23,355 nt of DNA from JAMXLO01 sp041487355. Lineage in GTDB: Bacteria > Pseudomonadota > Alphaproteobacteria > Acetobacterales > Acetobacteraceae. The stretch is taken from positions 1 through 23,355 of the forward strand of contig JBGPND010000066.1 of the NCBI GenBank assembly GCA_041487355.1, read 5' to 3'. The position numbers and the translations under genes were made by a program. The notes beneath the pieces were generated by a model. It saw only the letters and a program-made list of their open reading frames with translations. It was not told the DNA's origin and made no database searches. Shown piece by piece: positions 13,649 to 22,038 of the stretch (its first letter is position 1; every line of letters begins with the position of its first letter).

Positions 13649-16111
13649 ATGAAGTTCACGCTCTCCTGGCTGAAGACGCATCTGCGGACCGAGGCGACGC
13701 TGACCGAGATCACCGATACGCTGACCCGTATCGGCCTGGAGCTCGAAGACGTGGAGGATCGCGGCGCCGCGCTGGCACCGTTCCGCATCGCGCGCGTGGT
13801 CGAGGCGGTGCAGCACCCGAACGCCGATCGGCTGCGTGTCTGCAAGGTCGACACCGGCGATGACACGGTGTTCGTGGTCTGCGGCGCGCCGAATGCGCGC
13901 ACCGGCATGAAGGGCGTGTTTGCCGCGCCGGGCAGTTTCATCCCTGGCACCGGCACGACGCTGAAGGTCGGCGAGATTCGCGGCGTGCGCAGCGCGGGGA
14001 TGCTGCTGTCCGCGCGCGAGATGGGACTGGGCGACGACCACACCGGCATCATTGACCTGCCGGAGGATGCGCCGGTCGGCGTGCCGTACGCGCAGTGGGC
14101 CGGGCTCGACGATCCGGTGATCGATGTCAGCGTGACACCGAACCGCGGCGATTGTTTTTCCGTCCGCGGAATAGCGCGCGATCTCGCCGCCGGCGGCATC
14201 GGAACGCTGAAGCCATGGCAGCCGGCGAAGGTGGCGCCAAAATTCCGTGGCGGCCCGCGCTGGCAGATCGACTGGCCGGAGGCCTGTCCATGGATTCTCG
14301 GGCGGACGGTTCGGAATGTGCGGAACGGGCCGAGCCCGCAGTGGCTGCGGGACCGGCTGACCTCGATCGGTCTGCGGCCGATCAATGCGCTGGTCGACAT
14401 CACCAACTTCTTCACTGTCGATCTCGGCCGTCCGTTGCATGTCTTCGACGTCGCGAAGCTCTCCGGCGACGTGCTGACACTGCGGCCGGGGCGCGGTGAG
14501 ACGTTCCGTGCGCTGAACGGCAAGGACTACACGGTCACGCCGGAGGATTGCGCGATCGCCGATGCGGCCGGCGTGCAGTCGATGGCCGGCGTGATCGGCG
14601 GCGAGGCAACCGGCTGCGATGAAAGCACGACATCCGTCTTCATCGAATGCGCGCTGTTCGATCCGATCCGGGTCGCGCTCTCCGGCAGGCGGCACCAGAT
14701 CGTGTCCGACGCGCGCCAGCGCTTCGAACGCGGCATCGATCCGGCGCTGATGCCCGACGCGGTGGAAGCCGCCACGGCGATGGTTTTCGACGTCTGTGGC
14801 GGCGAGCCAGGCGAGGTGACCGAAGCCGGCACGCCCCCCATCTGGCAGCGCTCCGCATCGCTCCGCTTCGAACGCATTGCGGGTCTCGGCGGGTCCGACA
14901 TACCGCCAGACGAGGCGGTCGCGTCGCTGGAACGCCTTGGCTTCGTCGTGCAAAGCCGCGATGCGTCACGGGTCACCGTCGCGGTGCCCTCCTGGCGCAA
15001 CGACATCGCCGCGGCGATCGCGCTGGATCAGCCGGAGACGCTGGATCCCGCGCTCGCGGCAAAGGCCGCCGAGGGGTGTGCGGAGATCGAGCCGGAATGC
15101 GACCTGGTCGAGGAGGTGCTGCGCCTGCGCGGCCTGGACGCGGTTCCGCCGGTCTCGCTGCCGCGGATGTCTCCCGTGCCGCTTGCCACGCTCACCCCGC
15201 GCCAGGGCCGCGTCGCGCTGGCCCGCCGCGCGCTGGCCGCGCAGGGACTGGCCGAGTGCGTCACCTTCAGCTTCATGTCCGCCGGCGAAGCGGCGCTGTT
15301 CGGCGACACGCCGGAGACGCTGCGCCTGACCAACCCGATCGCGGCCGATCTCGACCAGCTTCGCCCGACGCCGATCGCGACGCTGGCGCTCGCTGCGAAA
15401 CGCAACGCCGCGCGCGGCAATCCCGACGTGGCGCTGTTCGAGGTCGGACCGGAATTCGCGGAGGGTGCTCCGGAGGGCCAACGCCTGGTCGCCGCCGGGC
15501 TGCGCGCTGGTTCGACGCCGCGCAACTGGCTGGTCCCGTCACGGCAGGTGGATGCGATGGATGCCAAAGCCGATCTCTGGTCCGCGATGGCGGCGATCGG
15601 CGTGCCTCTCGATGCGCTGATCCTGACCCAGGACGCCCCCGGCTTCTACCACCCCGGCCGTTCCGCCACGGTGCGCCAGGGGCCGAAGACCGTGCTGGGA
15701 AGCTTCGGCGAGCTGCATCCAAGCGTGCTGGCGGCGCTGGATCTTGCCGGCCCGGTCGCCGTGTTCGAACTGGACCTCGACGCCGTCGGCGAACCGAAGC
15801 GCCGCCGCAAGCAGGCTCCGGACCTGCCGCCATTCCAGCCGATCCGCCGCGACTTCGCCTTCCTGGTGGACAGCTCGGTCACCACCGATGCCGTGCTGCG
15901 CGCTGCCAAGGGCGCCGACCGTGCGCTGATCGCCGGCGTGTCGCTGTTCGACGTCTACCAGGGCGGCGCGCTGCCGCAGGGCAAGAAATCGCTGGCGGTC
16001 GAAGTGGTGCTCCAACCGCGCGAGCGAACGCTGACCGATGCCGAGATCGAGGCCGCGTCTCAGAAGGTGGTTGCCGCGGTGACGAAGGCGACCGGCGCCA
16101 CGCTGCGCTGA
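13649..16111 (+). CDS. pheT: Phenylalanine-tRNA ligase beta subunit
   Basis: 820 aa; partner of PheS. An N-terminal tRNA-binding (EMAP-like) domain at about residues 39-150 (HPNADRLRVCKVDTG, then VCGAPNAR) is followed by the B3/B4 editing region (about 210-385), the B5 region (to about 450), a catalytic-like domain and the C-terminal ferredoxin-fold anticodon-binding domain (about 725-820, starting near PIRRDFAFLVD). Between VPSWRNDI (about residue 451) and DLVEEVLRLRG (485) there is an extra stretch of about 30 residues, including LDQPETLDPALAAKAAEG, that most PheT proteins lack. I recall similar insertions in Acetobacteraceae. It is translationally linked to pheS, with a 3-base gap. The stop codon lies inside a strong hairpin. 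Confidence 0.97.
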   Translation: MKFTLSWLKTHLRTEATLTEITDTLTRIGLELEDVEDRGAALAPFRIARVVEAVQHPNADRLRVCKVDTGDDTVFVVCGAPNARTGMKGVFAAPGSFIPGTGTTLKVGEIRGVRSAGMLLSAREMGLGDDHTGIIDLPEDAPVGVPYAQWAGLDDPVIDVSVTPNRGDCFSVRGIARDLAAGGIGTLKPWQPAKVAPKFRGGPRWQIDWPEACPWILGRTVRNVRNGPSPQWLRDRLTSIGLRPINALVDITNFFTVDLGRPLHVFDVAKLSGDVLTLRPGRGETFRALNGKDYTVTPEDCAIADAAGVQSMAGVIGGEATGCDESTTSVFIECALFDPIRVALSGRRHQIVSDARQRFERGIDPALMPDAVEAATAMVFDVCGGEPGEVTEAGTPPIWQRSASLRFERIAGLGGSDIPPDEAVASLERLGFVVQSRDASRVTVAVPSWRNDIAAAIALDQPETLDPALAAKAAEGCAEIEPECDLVEEVLRLRGLDAVPPVSLPRMSPVPLATLTPRQGRVALARRALAAQGLAECVTFSFMSAGEAALFGDTPETLRLTNPIAADLDQLRPTPIATLALAAKRNAARGNPDVALFEVGPEFAEGAPEGQRLVAAGLRAGSTPRNWLVPSRQVDAMDAKADLWSAMAAIGVPLDALILTQDAPGFYHPGRSATVRQGPKTVLGSFGELHPSVLAALDLAGPVAVFELDLDAVGEPKRRRKQAPDLPPFQPIRRDFAFLVDSSVTTDAVLRAAKGADRALIAGVSLFDVYQGGALPQGKKSLAVEVVLQPRERTLTDAEIEAASQKVVAAVTKATGATLR

Positions 16112-16128
16112 TTGTCAGCGCAGCGTGG
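16098..16128. terminator. Hairpin at the convergent ends of pheT and the lipoprotein gene
   Basis: A perfect 14-bp stem (CCACGCTGCGCTGA, loop TTG, then TCAGCGCAGCGTGG) overlaps the pheT stop codon and ends just before the stop of the converging lipoprotein gene. The symmetrical GC-rich stem could serve as a bidirectional terminator or anti-collision structure. There is no T-run on either side, so intrinsic termination may be weak. Confidence 0.65.
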
Positions 16129-16135
16129 TGGTACC

Positions 16136-16483
16136 CTAGCCGCCGAGCGCCTTGACGGTCGCGCTATCCGGCTGGCCGGTCGCCTTCAACTTGTGCGCGC
16201 TCTGATATGCCTTCAGTGCGGCTCTGGTCTTGGGACCCATGCGGCCATCCACCTGGAGCTGCGCGCCGTTGGCGTTCAGCGCCATCTGGATCTGTGCGAC
16301 ACGCTGCTGCTGGGCCGTCAGGCCAGGCGGCATGGGCGGCGGGGCCGGTGCAGGCGCCGGAGCGACAACGGCCGCTGGCGCGGGCGGGGGCGGGGGCGAA
16401 CTCGCACCCTTGTCTGACGCGCAACCGGCAAGGCCGGCGGCCACGGTGAAGCAAACAACAAGGCCAAGCGTACGTTTGATCAT
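16136..16483 (-). CDS. Small lipoprotein with a peptidoglycan-binding domain
   Basis: 115 aa. The N-terminus MIKRTLGLVVCFTVAAGLAG followed by Cys21 is a lipoprotein signal with lipobox L-A-G-C, so it should be lipidated and anchored in a membrane. The residue after Cys is Ala, favouring outer-membrane sorting by the usual rule. A Pro/Ala-rich linker (about residues 30-53) leads to a PG_binding_1-like domain (about 55-115) with VDGRMGPKTRAALKAYQ. It probably tethers the envelope to the cell wall. The ATG has an AGAGGA ribosome binding site; the frame is open upstream, but the signal sequence fixes the start. It is oriented towards pheT and divergent from the glutamine-synthetase-like gene. Confidence 0.88.
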   Translation of the reverse strand: MIKRTLGLVVCFTVAAGLAGCASDKGASSPPPPPAPAAVVAPAPAPAPPPMPPGLTAQQQRVAQIQMALNANGAQLQVDGRMGPKTRAALKAYQSAHKLKATGQPDSATVKALGG

Positions 16484-16679
16484 GGGATCCTCTCGGACGG
16501 CGTGAAAGGCGGGCCAATCGGGCCGCAGACCGACTGTGGTACGAAAGTGCATCTTGTGGCACTGGGGCGCAAGCGCGCAGGCAATGAGTTCGCAGGGTTT
16601 GGCGGGCCAGCCGGTCACGCCGTTCTCAACCGCACGCCGAGCGCGCTACGCTGCACCACGCATGCAAGAGGAGAGCGCC

Positions 16680-17954
16680 ATGCTGCGCGAGGAACTGGTC
16701 TTTGTCGGCACCTGCGACATCGCCGGCCATGTCCGCGGCAAGGGGTTTCCCGCGCGGGAGATCGATGCGCGGCGGCAGAAGGGCGTCGGCTGGACGCATT
16801 CCAACATCATGCAGACGGCATTCGGGCCGATCCTGGACACGCCGTTCGGCACCGCCGGCGATCTGATGATCGTCCCCGATCCAGCGGCCGAAGTGCGCGT
16901 GGATTTCGCTGACGGCTCCGCGCCCGACCACTTCTTCCTCGGTGACATCCGCAACACCGACGGTACGCCGTGGGAATGCTGTCCACGCGAATTCCTCCGC
17001 CGCGCCATCGCCGCATTGGGCGCTGCCTCCGGGCTGCATCTGATCGCCGCGTTCGAGCAGGAGTTCGTCTACACCGGCAACCAGCAGCGCGACGGCGACG
17101 CGTACAGCCTGAACGCCTTCCGCCGCCAGGGCACATTCGGCGAAAGCTTCGTCGCGGCGATGCGCGCCGCCGGCGTGGTACCGGACTCGTTCCTGGCGGA
17201 ATACGGCGCCCGCCAGTTCGAGGTGACGGTGGCGCCTGCCCTCGCGCTGACGGCCGCCGACCATGCGGTCATCACGCGCGAGATGGCGCGCGCCGCGGCC
17301 CACCGGCTCGGCCACCGCGTCTCGTTCTCGCCGATGCCCGAGGCGTCCGGCGTGGGCAACGGCGTGCACATCCACATGAGCCTGCAGGATGCGTCCGGTG
17401 CGCCGGTGACCTATGCCGCCACCGGTCCGATGGGCCTCAGCATGGCCGCACAGCATTTCTGTGCCGGCGTGCTGCACCATCTGCCGGCGATCTGTGCCAT
17501 CACCGCGCCCTCGCCGGTGTCGTATCTGCGGCTGACGCCCAACCGCTGGGCCCCCACCGCGATCGACATCGTGCAGCAGGACCGCGGCGCGTCGTTGCGC
17601 GTCTGCCCGGTGTTCGCCGCTGACGGTCCGGCCGACATCGCGCGGCAGTTCAACATCGAGTTCCGCGCGTCGGATGGCGCCGCGAGTCCGTACATGGCGC
17701 TGGGTGCCGTCATCTTCGCCGGCGCCGATGGGCTGCGGAGAAAGCTCGCCCTGCCGCCTTCGGCTGATACGGTGGATCCGCTGCCGCATTCGCTGGCGCG
17801 CGCGCTCGACACCATGGCTGCCAGCGAGGCGGTGGCCGGCTGGTTCGGTCCGGTGTTTCTGGAAGCGTATCTGCGACACAAACGCTCCGAAGTACAGCAT
17901 GTGACCGAATGGGCGGTGAACGAGCTCTGCGCCCGGTACTTCGAGGTTTACTGA
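16680..17954 (+). CDS. Glutamine synthetase family protein (GS-like amide ligase)
   Basis: 424 aa member of the glutamine synthetase superfamily, which forms amide bonds on glutamate-like acids using ATP. Visible signatures are AAFEQEFVY (E126 and E128, metal ligands), ARQFEVTVAP with E181, GVGNGVHIHMSL (His230 and His232 in the ATP/metal site), PVSYLRLTPNRWAP with R284, and NIEFRASDGAASPY (E327-x-R329, the C-terminal active-site strand). The N-terminal beta-grasp portion is short. The divergence from housekeeping GlnA suggests a gamma-glutamyl-amine or other amide ligase, but the substrate is not readable. The ATG at 16680 is preceded by a GAGGAG ribosome binding site with a 6-base gap; an in-frame ATG at 16662 lies before that site and is less likely. 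The gene stands alone, divergent from the lipoprotein gene. Confidence 0.88.
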   Translation: MLREELVFVGTCDIAGHVRGKGFPAREIDARRQKGVGWTHSNIMQTAFGPILDTPFGTAGDLMIVPDPAAEVRVDFADGSAPDHFFLGDIRNTDGTPWECCPREFLRRAIAALGAASGLHLIAAFEQEFVYTGNQQRDGDAYSLNAFRRQGTFGESFVAAMRAAGVVPDSFLAEYGARQFEVTVAPALALTAADHAVITREMARAAAHRLGHRVSFSPMPEASGVGNGVHIHMSLQDASGAPVTYAATGPMGLSMAAQHFCAGVLHHLPAICAITAPSPVSYLRLTPNRWAPTAIDIVQQDRGASLRVCPVFAADGPADIARQFNIEFRASDGAASPYMALGAVIFAGADGLRRKLALPPSADTVDPLPHSLARALDTMAASEAVAGWFGPVFLEAYLRHKRSEVQHVTEWAVNELCARYFEVY

Positions 17955-18134
17955 GCTCACAGCAGTTCGAATTCAGGCAGACGAGATGCCTTCCGGTCGA
18001 AAGTGAGTGTTCGCGAGCAGCCCGACGCGCCGCCGAGCGCGGCGATCACGCGCGAATGAGCCCGGAGCCGCCGGATCCGTCTCATGACGCGTGGGCGGAG
18101 ACGATGGATCGGCTGGTGAGACAAGCCCGCATCG

Positions 18135-18965
18135 TCATGCCGCGGCGGCGGAGGGGCGGTAGGGACGGTGGTCGATCGTCCGCAGTGCGGGGCTGGCGCC
18201 GTTGACGAGGGCGGCGACGATGGCGGGTTCGGGCGGCCCAAAAGTGAGCCGGCTCGGCAGCCCACCATGCGCCCGTATCTGCGCCGCGCGATCGGGGTGG
18301 ATCAGGGCGTAGTGCTCGGCTTCGGCGACGGCGTCGAAGACGGGTTTGTCGTGGACGGCAGCCGCGGACGGTGCGGACGGTGCGTCGAGGTGGGGCGCGG
18401 GTGCTTCGGCCAGAGCGGGCGAAGCTGCGGGTGCCGGGACCGCGACGTCGCGGAACCAATAGCCGGCCCGTTCCATCGCGGCGGAGTGCATCGCCGCCTC
18501 GGCCTTTTCCCGCATCTCCTGGGTACGCTGGAGCGCGCGCAGCCCGCTTTGCATGAGGCGCATCATGGCGGCGGCCTGGCCGCGGCAGCGGCGGGTGGTT
18601 TCGGCATCCTGGCCCGGCTTCACGGCGAGGCGGAAGCAGTCCTTGGCGTGGGCGTCGGCGGCGACGATCTGGGCCGCGAGGAGGGCTTCCGAGATGTCGG
18701 CCGGGCGGTAGGCGACGACGGCCGCCATCGCGGTTTCGATGCGCGCTTCGAGGTCGCCGGGGGTGTCGGTGACGGGCGGCGGGAGGGTTGTGCGCAGCGT
18801 GTGGAGGACGTCGTAGGTGACGGAGGCTGGGAGGTTGGGGAGGGTATGGGTTGGGTGCACGGCTCGGGTTGTTGGGGTTGGGGTGAGGAGGGAGCGGGGG
18901 ATGTGGGTGTTAGTTATAATGACTTCAATAGTTATTATATATGACAGTCCCAGGTGGCGGCGCAC
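18135..18965 (-). CDS. Uncharacterised protein of a type common in Acetobacteraceae
   Basis: 276 aa if the GTG at 18965 is used, and the start is uncertain. The first 25 residues are encoded by an AT-rich stretch (18908-18945) that looks more like a promoter than coding DNA, so translation may start later. The body has a TLPPPVTDTPGDLEARIETA segment, an alanine-rich helical region with DAHAKDCFRLA, a helical stretch rich in Arg/Gln/Met, a Pro/Ala linker, and a C-terminal part with AEAEHYALIHPDRAAQIRAH then GLPSRLTFGPP. I recall many related hypothetical proteins in Acetobacteraceae, often in several copies per genome. No function is known to me. No membrane segment or signal peptide was recognised. 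Confidence 0.7.
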   Translation of the reverse strand: MRRHLGLSYIITIEVIITNTHIPRSLLTPTPTTRAVHPTHTLPNLPASVTYDVLHTLRTTLPPPVTDTPGDLEARIETAMAAVVAYRPADISEALLAAQIVAADAHAKDCFRLAVKPGQDAETTRRCRGQAAAMMRLMQSGLRALQRTQEMREKAEAAMHSAAMERAGYWFRDVAVPAPAASPALAEAPAPHLDAPSAPSAAAVHDKPVFDAVAEAEHYALIHPDRAAQIRAHGGLPSRLTFGPPEPAIVAALVNGASPALRTIDHRPYRPSAAAA

Positions 18966-19024
18966 TCGGTGGATTTGACGCGCGGCAGCTGCGGCAAGCA
19001 GGACAGGGCAGCAAGTTAAGGAAT

Positions 19025-19137
19025 TGGAACCGCAGATGAACGCAGATGAACGCGGATAAGATTAGCTGCGAATGGCCGAATCCTGGTGGGCCTCGCGTCG
19101 GCGGTCATGAGCTAATCTGCGTTCATCTGCGGTTCCA
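19025..19137. repeat. Large inverted repeat with CCGCAGATGAACGCAG arms
   Basis: The left arm begins TGGAACCGCAGATGAACGCAGA at 19025 and continues TGAACGCGGATAAGATTAGCT. The right arm 19110-19137, read as its reverse complement, is the same without a 15-base insertion that adds a second GATGAACGC unit. The stem would be 22 plus 6 pairs. Variants of this CGCAGATGAACGC phrase recur in many unrelated GC-rich genomes, by recollection. It lies in a 387-bp gene-free stretch (18966-19352). Confidence 0.75.
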
Positions 19138-19142
19138 TAATT

Positions 19143-19169
19143 CTGAGGTGGCCCCCCCTCTTTGGACAG
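19143..19169 (+). mobile_element. Insertion-sequence end remnant
   Basis: CTGAGGTGG-CCCC...TTGGACAG matches 23163-23189 in the same orientation at 22 of 27 positions. The TGAGGTGG.CCCC....TTGGACA layout resembles terminal repeats of IS3-type elements as I remember them. No transposase gene accompanies it in 19170-19352, where no gene was recognised, so it appears to be a solitary end or a decayed element. Confidence 0.55.
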
Positions 19170-19352
19170 TTTGGCGGCTGCGTTAAGCGCGCCCGGTTCG
19201 GCGTTCAAACGTTGCCCAAACGCCTGTCGCCGCCGACACGCACAATTCGCGGCCTCAGCCCCTCGCTGCCCTTGCTGGGGAAACCTTGCAGGGCCCCCCA
19301 TTTGGAAGGTCGCTTGGCGAACCAGGCGGCGATATATCATGAGCCCACACGG

Positions 19353-19652
19353 TCAATGATCGTGCTTGTAGCCTGACTCGCGCTGACTTCGTATCGCCAG
19401 AACAAAGACGGTATCGATACTGGCAACGAAGCGATAAAGCGCCACGTAGCCGTGCAAATTCCGCCCAATCACCAGTTCACGCATGCCGCCCTTGACTGGC
19501 CGGCCGATCAGCGGACTGTGGGTCAGGATCTGTACCGCCTGCACGATCTCGCCAATCCGCGCGGGCGCGTCCTCGACCTCGAACCGGGCCATGTGGTCCA
19601 GGAAGCGGTCGAACTCGTGAAGTACTTCCGGCGCGAGTTCGACGCGGGCCAT
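19353..19652 (-). CDS. ParE/RelE-superfamily toxin
   Basis: 99 aa with the size and pattern of ParE-type toxins: an N-terminal beta strand (MARVELAPEV), a helical pair (FDRFLDHMARFEVEDAPARI then EIVQAVQIL), the P-L-I-G-R-P turn, MRELVIGRNLHGYVALYRF and a final strand ending VFVLAIRSQRE. The HSPLIGRP and YVALYRF elements are family hallmarks. ParE toxins poison DNA gyrase and related RelE toxins cut mRNA. The target here is inferred from fold only. It starts 8 bp after the upstream antitoxin gene stops, and the two are probably co-translated. Confidence 0.88.
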   Translation of the reverse strand: MARVELAPEVLHEFDRFLDHMARFEVEDAPARIGEIVQAVQILTHSPLIGRPVKGGMRELVIGRNLHGYVALYRFVASIDTVFVLAIRSQRESGYKHDH

Positions 19653-19660
19653 GCGGCCGG

Positions 19661-19945
19661 TCAGCGCCCGGGCTTGCGGGCCACCGGTTTACGCGGACGC
19701 TCCCCACGTGATCGCGCCTCAAGCCAGGCTTTCGCCTCGTCCCACGGCACGGTCTTGCCGCTCGCCAGCACTTTCGCCCAACGCTCGTCGGCGACGCGAT
19801 GGAACGCTTCGTCCAGTTCAGCCTGCTCCACCGTCTGGGCGATGGCTTCAAGGATGAATGCGTGAGCGGTTTTCCCGGCGCGCTCCGCGGCGGCGGCAAC
19901 CCGCGCTTTCAGGTCGTCCTCGATGCGGATGGTCGTCGTCGTCAT
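19661..19945 (-). CDS. Ribbon-helix-helix antitoxin
   Basis: 94 aa. The N-terminal MTTTTIRIEDDLKARVAAAA, then ERAGKTAHAFILEAIAQTVE, is a ribbon-helix-helix (CopG/Arc-like) DNA-binding domain. The C-terminal part (RWAKVLASGKTVPWDEAKAWLEARS, cited in part) is expected to wrap the toxin; the VPWDEAKAWL motif is typical of antitoxins for ParE-like partners. The open frame extends 8 codons upstream, but the ATG at 19945 has a GAGGG ribosome binding site. It is probably autoregulated through the palindrome at 19974-19989. Confidence 0.88.
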   Translation of the reverse strand: MTTTTIRIEDDLKARVAAAAERAGKTAHAFILEAIAQTVEQAELDEAFHRVADERWAKVLASGKTVPWDEAKAWLEARSRGERPRKPVARKPGR

Positions 19946-19973
19946 GGATAGCCCTCGAAGTAGGGCCAATATG

Positions 19974-19989
19974 TAGCACTATTGTGCTA
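19974..19989. promoter_or_regulatory. Operator palindrome and promoter of the toxin-antitoxin pair
   Basis: The perfect inverted repeat TAGCAC-TATT-GTGCTA lies 29 bp upstream of the antitoxin ATG. On the minus strand it overlaps the end of a 17-base spacer between a weak -35 (TTGCTG) and weak -10 (TACATA). A ribbon-helix-helix antitoxin bound there would block the promoter, which is the standard autoregulation for such pairs. Confidence 0.6.
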
Positions 19990-20171
19990 TTCCAGCAATC
20001 GGGATTGCGACCCTTCGCGTGTGGGCAAAAGCCGGCGGCCAGCCAATTCCCCGCCTGACGGATGGCTTCGCGCGCCAGCGGCCAATTCGCACCGCCCCCG
20101 GTGGATGACACCACCCTCCGGACACTCTATCTGAACCCCACGGTGCCAGCGCCCCATCCGGTGCTGACCCC

Positions 20172-20201
20172 GACCACTGACCACTGATCACTGACCACTG
20201 G
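20172..20201 (+). repeat. Short tandem repeat upstream of lepA
   Basis: Imperfect tandem units of (G)ACCACTGA (GACCACTGACCACTGATCAC, then TGACCACTGG) occupy the 30 bases just before the lepA ribosome binding region. The role is unknown. They leave no strong Shine-Dalgarno sequence before the lepA ATG. The rest of the 19990-20204 gap shows no recognisable gene. Confidence 0.6.
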
Positions 20202-20204
20202 AAA

Positions 20205-22010
20205 ATGACCGACACCCCGCTCGACCACATCCGCAACTTCGCGATCATCGCGCATATCGACCATGGGAAATCCACCCTGGCCGACCGCCTGATCCAGGCC
20301 ACCGGCGCGCTCACCGACCGGGAGATGACCAACCAGGTCCTCGACAGCATGGAGCTGGAGCGCGAACGCGGCATCACCATCAAGGCGCAGACCGTCCGGC
20401 TGACCTACCAGGCGAAGAACGGTCAGGTTTACGAACTCAACCTGATGGACACGCCCGGCCACGTCGACTTCTCCTACGAGGTCAGCCGCAGCCTGGCCGC
20501 CTGCGAGGGTTCTCTCCTCGTGGTGGACGCCAGCCAGGGGGTGGAGGCGCAGACGCTGGCCAATGTCTACCAGGCGATCGAGGCCAACCACGAGATCGTG
20601 CCCGTCCTCAACAAGATCGACCTGCCGGCCGCCGAACCCGAGCGGGTGAAGCAGCAGATCGAGGACGTGATCGGCCTCGATGCCTCCGACGCGGTGGAGA
20701 TCAGCGCCAAGACCGGCCTCAACATCGAGGGCGTGCTGGAGGCGCTGGTGCACCGCCTGCCGCCGCCCAAGGGCGATGGCGCCGCGCCGCTGAAGGCGCT
20801 GCTGGTCGATAGCTGGTACGACCAGTACCTCGGCGTGGTGATCCTGGTCCGCGTCAGGGACGGGCGGCTGAAGCGCGCGCAGAAGATCCGCATGATGTCC
20901 ACCGGCGCGGTCTATCAGGTCGAGCAGGTGGGCATATTCAGCCCGAAGATGATCCCGACGGACGACCTCGGACCCGGCGAGATCGGCTTCATCACCGCCG
21001 CGATCAAGACGGTGGCCGATTGCTCGGTCGGCGACACGATCACCGACGACAGGACGCCGGCAGCCGCACCGCTGCCAGGGTTCAAGCCGTCGGTGCCGGT
21101 GGTGTGGTGCGGCCTCTACCCGGTGGACGCCGACGACTTCGAAAAACTGCGCGAGAGCCTGGGCAGGCTGCGGCTGAACGACGCCAGCTTCCACTATGAG
21201 CCGGAGACATCGGCCGCGCTGGGGTTCGGTTTCCGCTGCGGCTTCCTGGGGCTGCTGCATCTGGAGATCATCCAGGAACGGCTGACCCGCGAGTTCGACC
21301 TCGACCTGATCGCGACGGCGCCTTCGGTGGTGTATCGCATCCATCGCACCAACGGCGAGGTGCAGGAGCTGCACAATCCGGTGGACATGCCGGACGGCAG
21401 CGTGATCGACCATATCGAGGAGCCGTGGATCAGGGCCACGATCATGCTGCCGGACGACTACCTCGGCGCTGTGTTGCACCTCTGCAACGAACGCCGCGGC
21501 GAGCAGGTGGACCTCACCTATGTCGGCAACCGCGCCATGGCGGTGTACCGGCTGCCGCTGAACGAGGTGGTGTTCGACTTCTACGACCGGCTGAAGTCGG
21601 TGTCGCGCGGCTACGCCAGCTTCGACTACCAGATGGACGGCTATGCGCCAGGCGATCTGGTCCGCATCTCCATCCTGGTGAACGGCGAGGCAGTGGATGC
21701 GCTGAGCTTCATCGCGCATCGCAATGTGGCGGAGGCGCGTGGCCGGGCGATCTGCGGCAAGCTGAAGGACCTGATCCCCCGGCAGTTGTTCAAGATCGCC
21801 ATCCAGGCGGCGATCGGCGGGCGGGTGATCGCGCGCGAGACGATCGGCGCGCTGTCGAAGGACGTAACGGCGAAGTGCTACGGCGGCGACATCTCCCGCA
21901 AGCGCAAGCTGCTGGAGAAGCAGAAGGAAGGCAAGAAGCGCATGCGCCAGTTCGGCAAGGTGGAGATCCCGCAATCCGCCTTCCTGGCCGCGCTGAAGAT
22001 GGACGCCTGA
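20205..22010 (+). CDS. lepA: Translation elongation factor 4 (LepA)
   Basis: 601 aa, normal for LepA, a ribosome-binding GTPase that affects translocation and subunit assembly. GTPase motifs are G1 AHIDHGKSTLADRL (about residues 17-30), G2 region RGITIKAQTVRL, G3 DTPGHVDFSYEV, G4 NKIDLP and G5 SAKTGLN. The EF-G-like domains follow (FRCGFLGLLHLEIIQERL). The LepA-specific C-terminus has CYGGDISRKRKLLEKQKEGK. The ATG is preceded by GGAAA only. The tRNA-Ser gene lies 28 bp downstream and may share the transcript. Confidence 0.98.
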   Translation: MTDTPLDHIRNFAIIAHIDHGKSTLADRLIQATGALTDREMTNQVLDSMELERERGITIKAQTVRLTYQAKNGQVYELNLMDTPGHVDFSYEVSRSLAACEGSLLVVDASQGVEAQTLANVYQAIEANHEIVPVLNKIDLPAAEPERVKQQIEDVIGLDASDAVEISAKTGLNIEGVLEALVHRLPPPKGDGAAPLKALLVDSWYDQYLGVVILVRVRDGRLKRAQKIRMMSTGAVYQVEQVGIFSPKMIPTDDLGPGEIGFITAAIKTVADCSVGDTITDDRTPAAAPLPGFKPSVPVVWCGLYPVDADDFEKLRESLGRLRLNDASFHYEPETSAALGFGFRCGFLGLLHLEIIQERLTREFDLDLIATAPSVVYRIHRTNGEVQELHNPVDMPDGSVIDHIEEPWIRATIMLPDDYLGAVLHLCNERRGEQVDLTYVGNRAMAVYRLPLNEVVFDFYDRLKSVSRGYASFDYQMDGYAPGDLVRISILVNGEAVDALSFIAHRNVAEARGRAICGKLKDLIPRQLFKIAIQAAIGGRVIARETIGALSKDVTAKCYGGDISRKRKLLEKQKEGKKRMRQFGKVEIPQSAFLAALKMDA

Positions 22011-22038
22011 GGTGGCCGGCTGCTAATTTCCGCCCCAC

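Noticed and set aside
12521..14953. An 810-codon minus-strand frame across pheS and pheT
   Set aside because: It is antisense to two unmistakable, motif-complete genes and has the Arg/His/Asp-rich make-up of a shadow frame.
18058..18205. A small plus-strand frame with PPDPSHDAWAETMDRLVRQA
   Set aside because: It reads plausibly as protein for about 30 residues, but it overlaps the hypothetical minus-strand gene, turns into low-complexity Arg/Gly, and has no clear ribosome binding site.
20172..20201. CRISPR-like array in the ACCACTGA repeats
   Set aside because: Units are only 9-10 bases, directly adjacent, without spacers.
20127..21974. A 615-codon minus-strand frame opposite lepA
   Set aside because: It is a shadow of lepA, with no domain and a biased His/Asp/Val composition.
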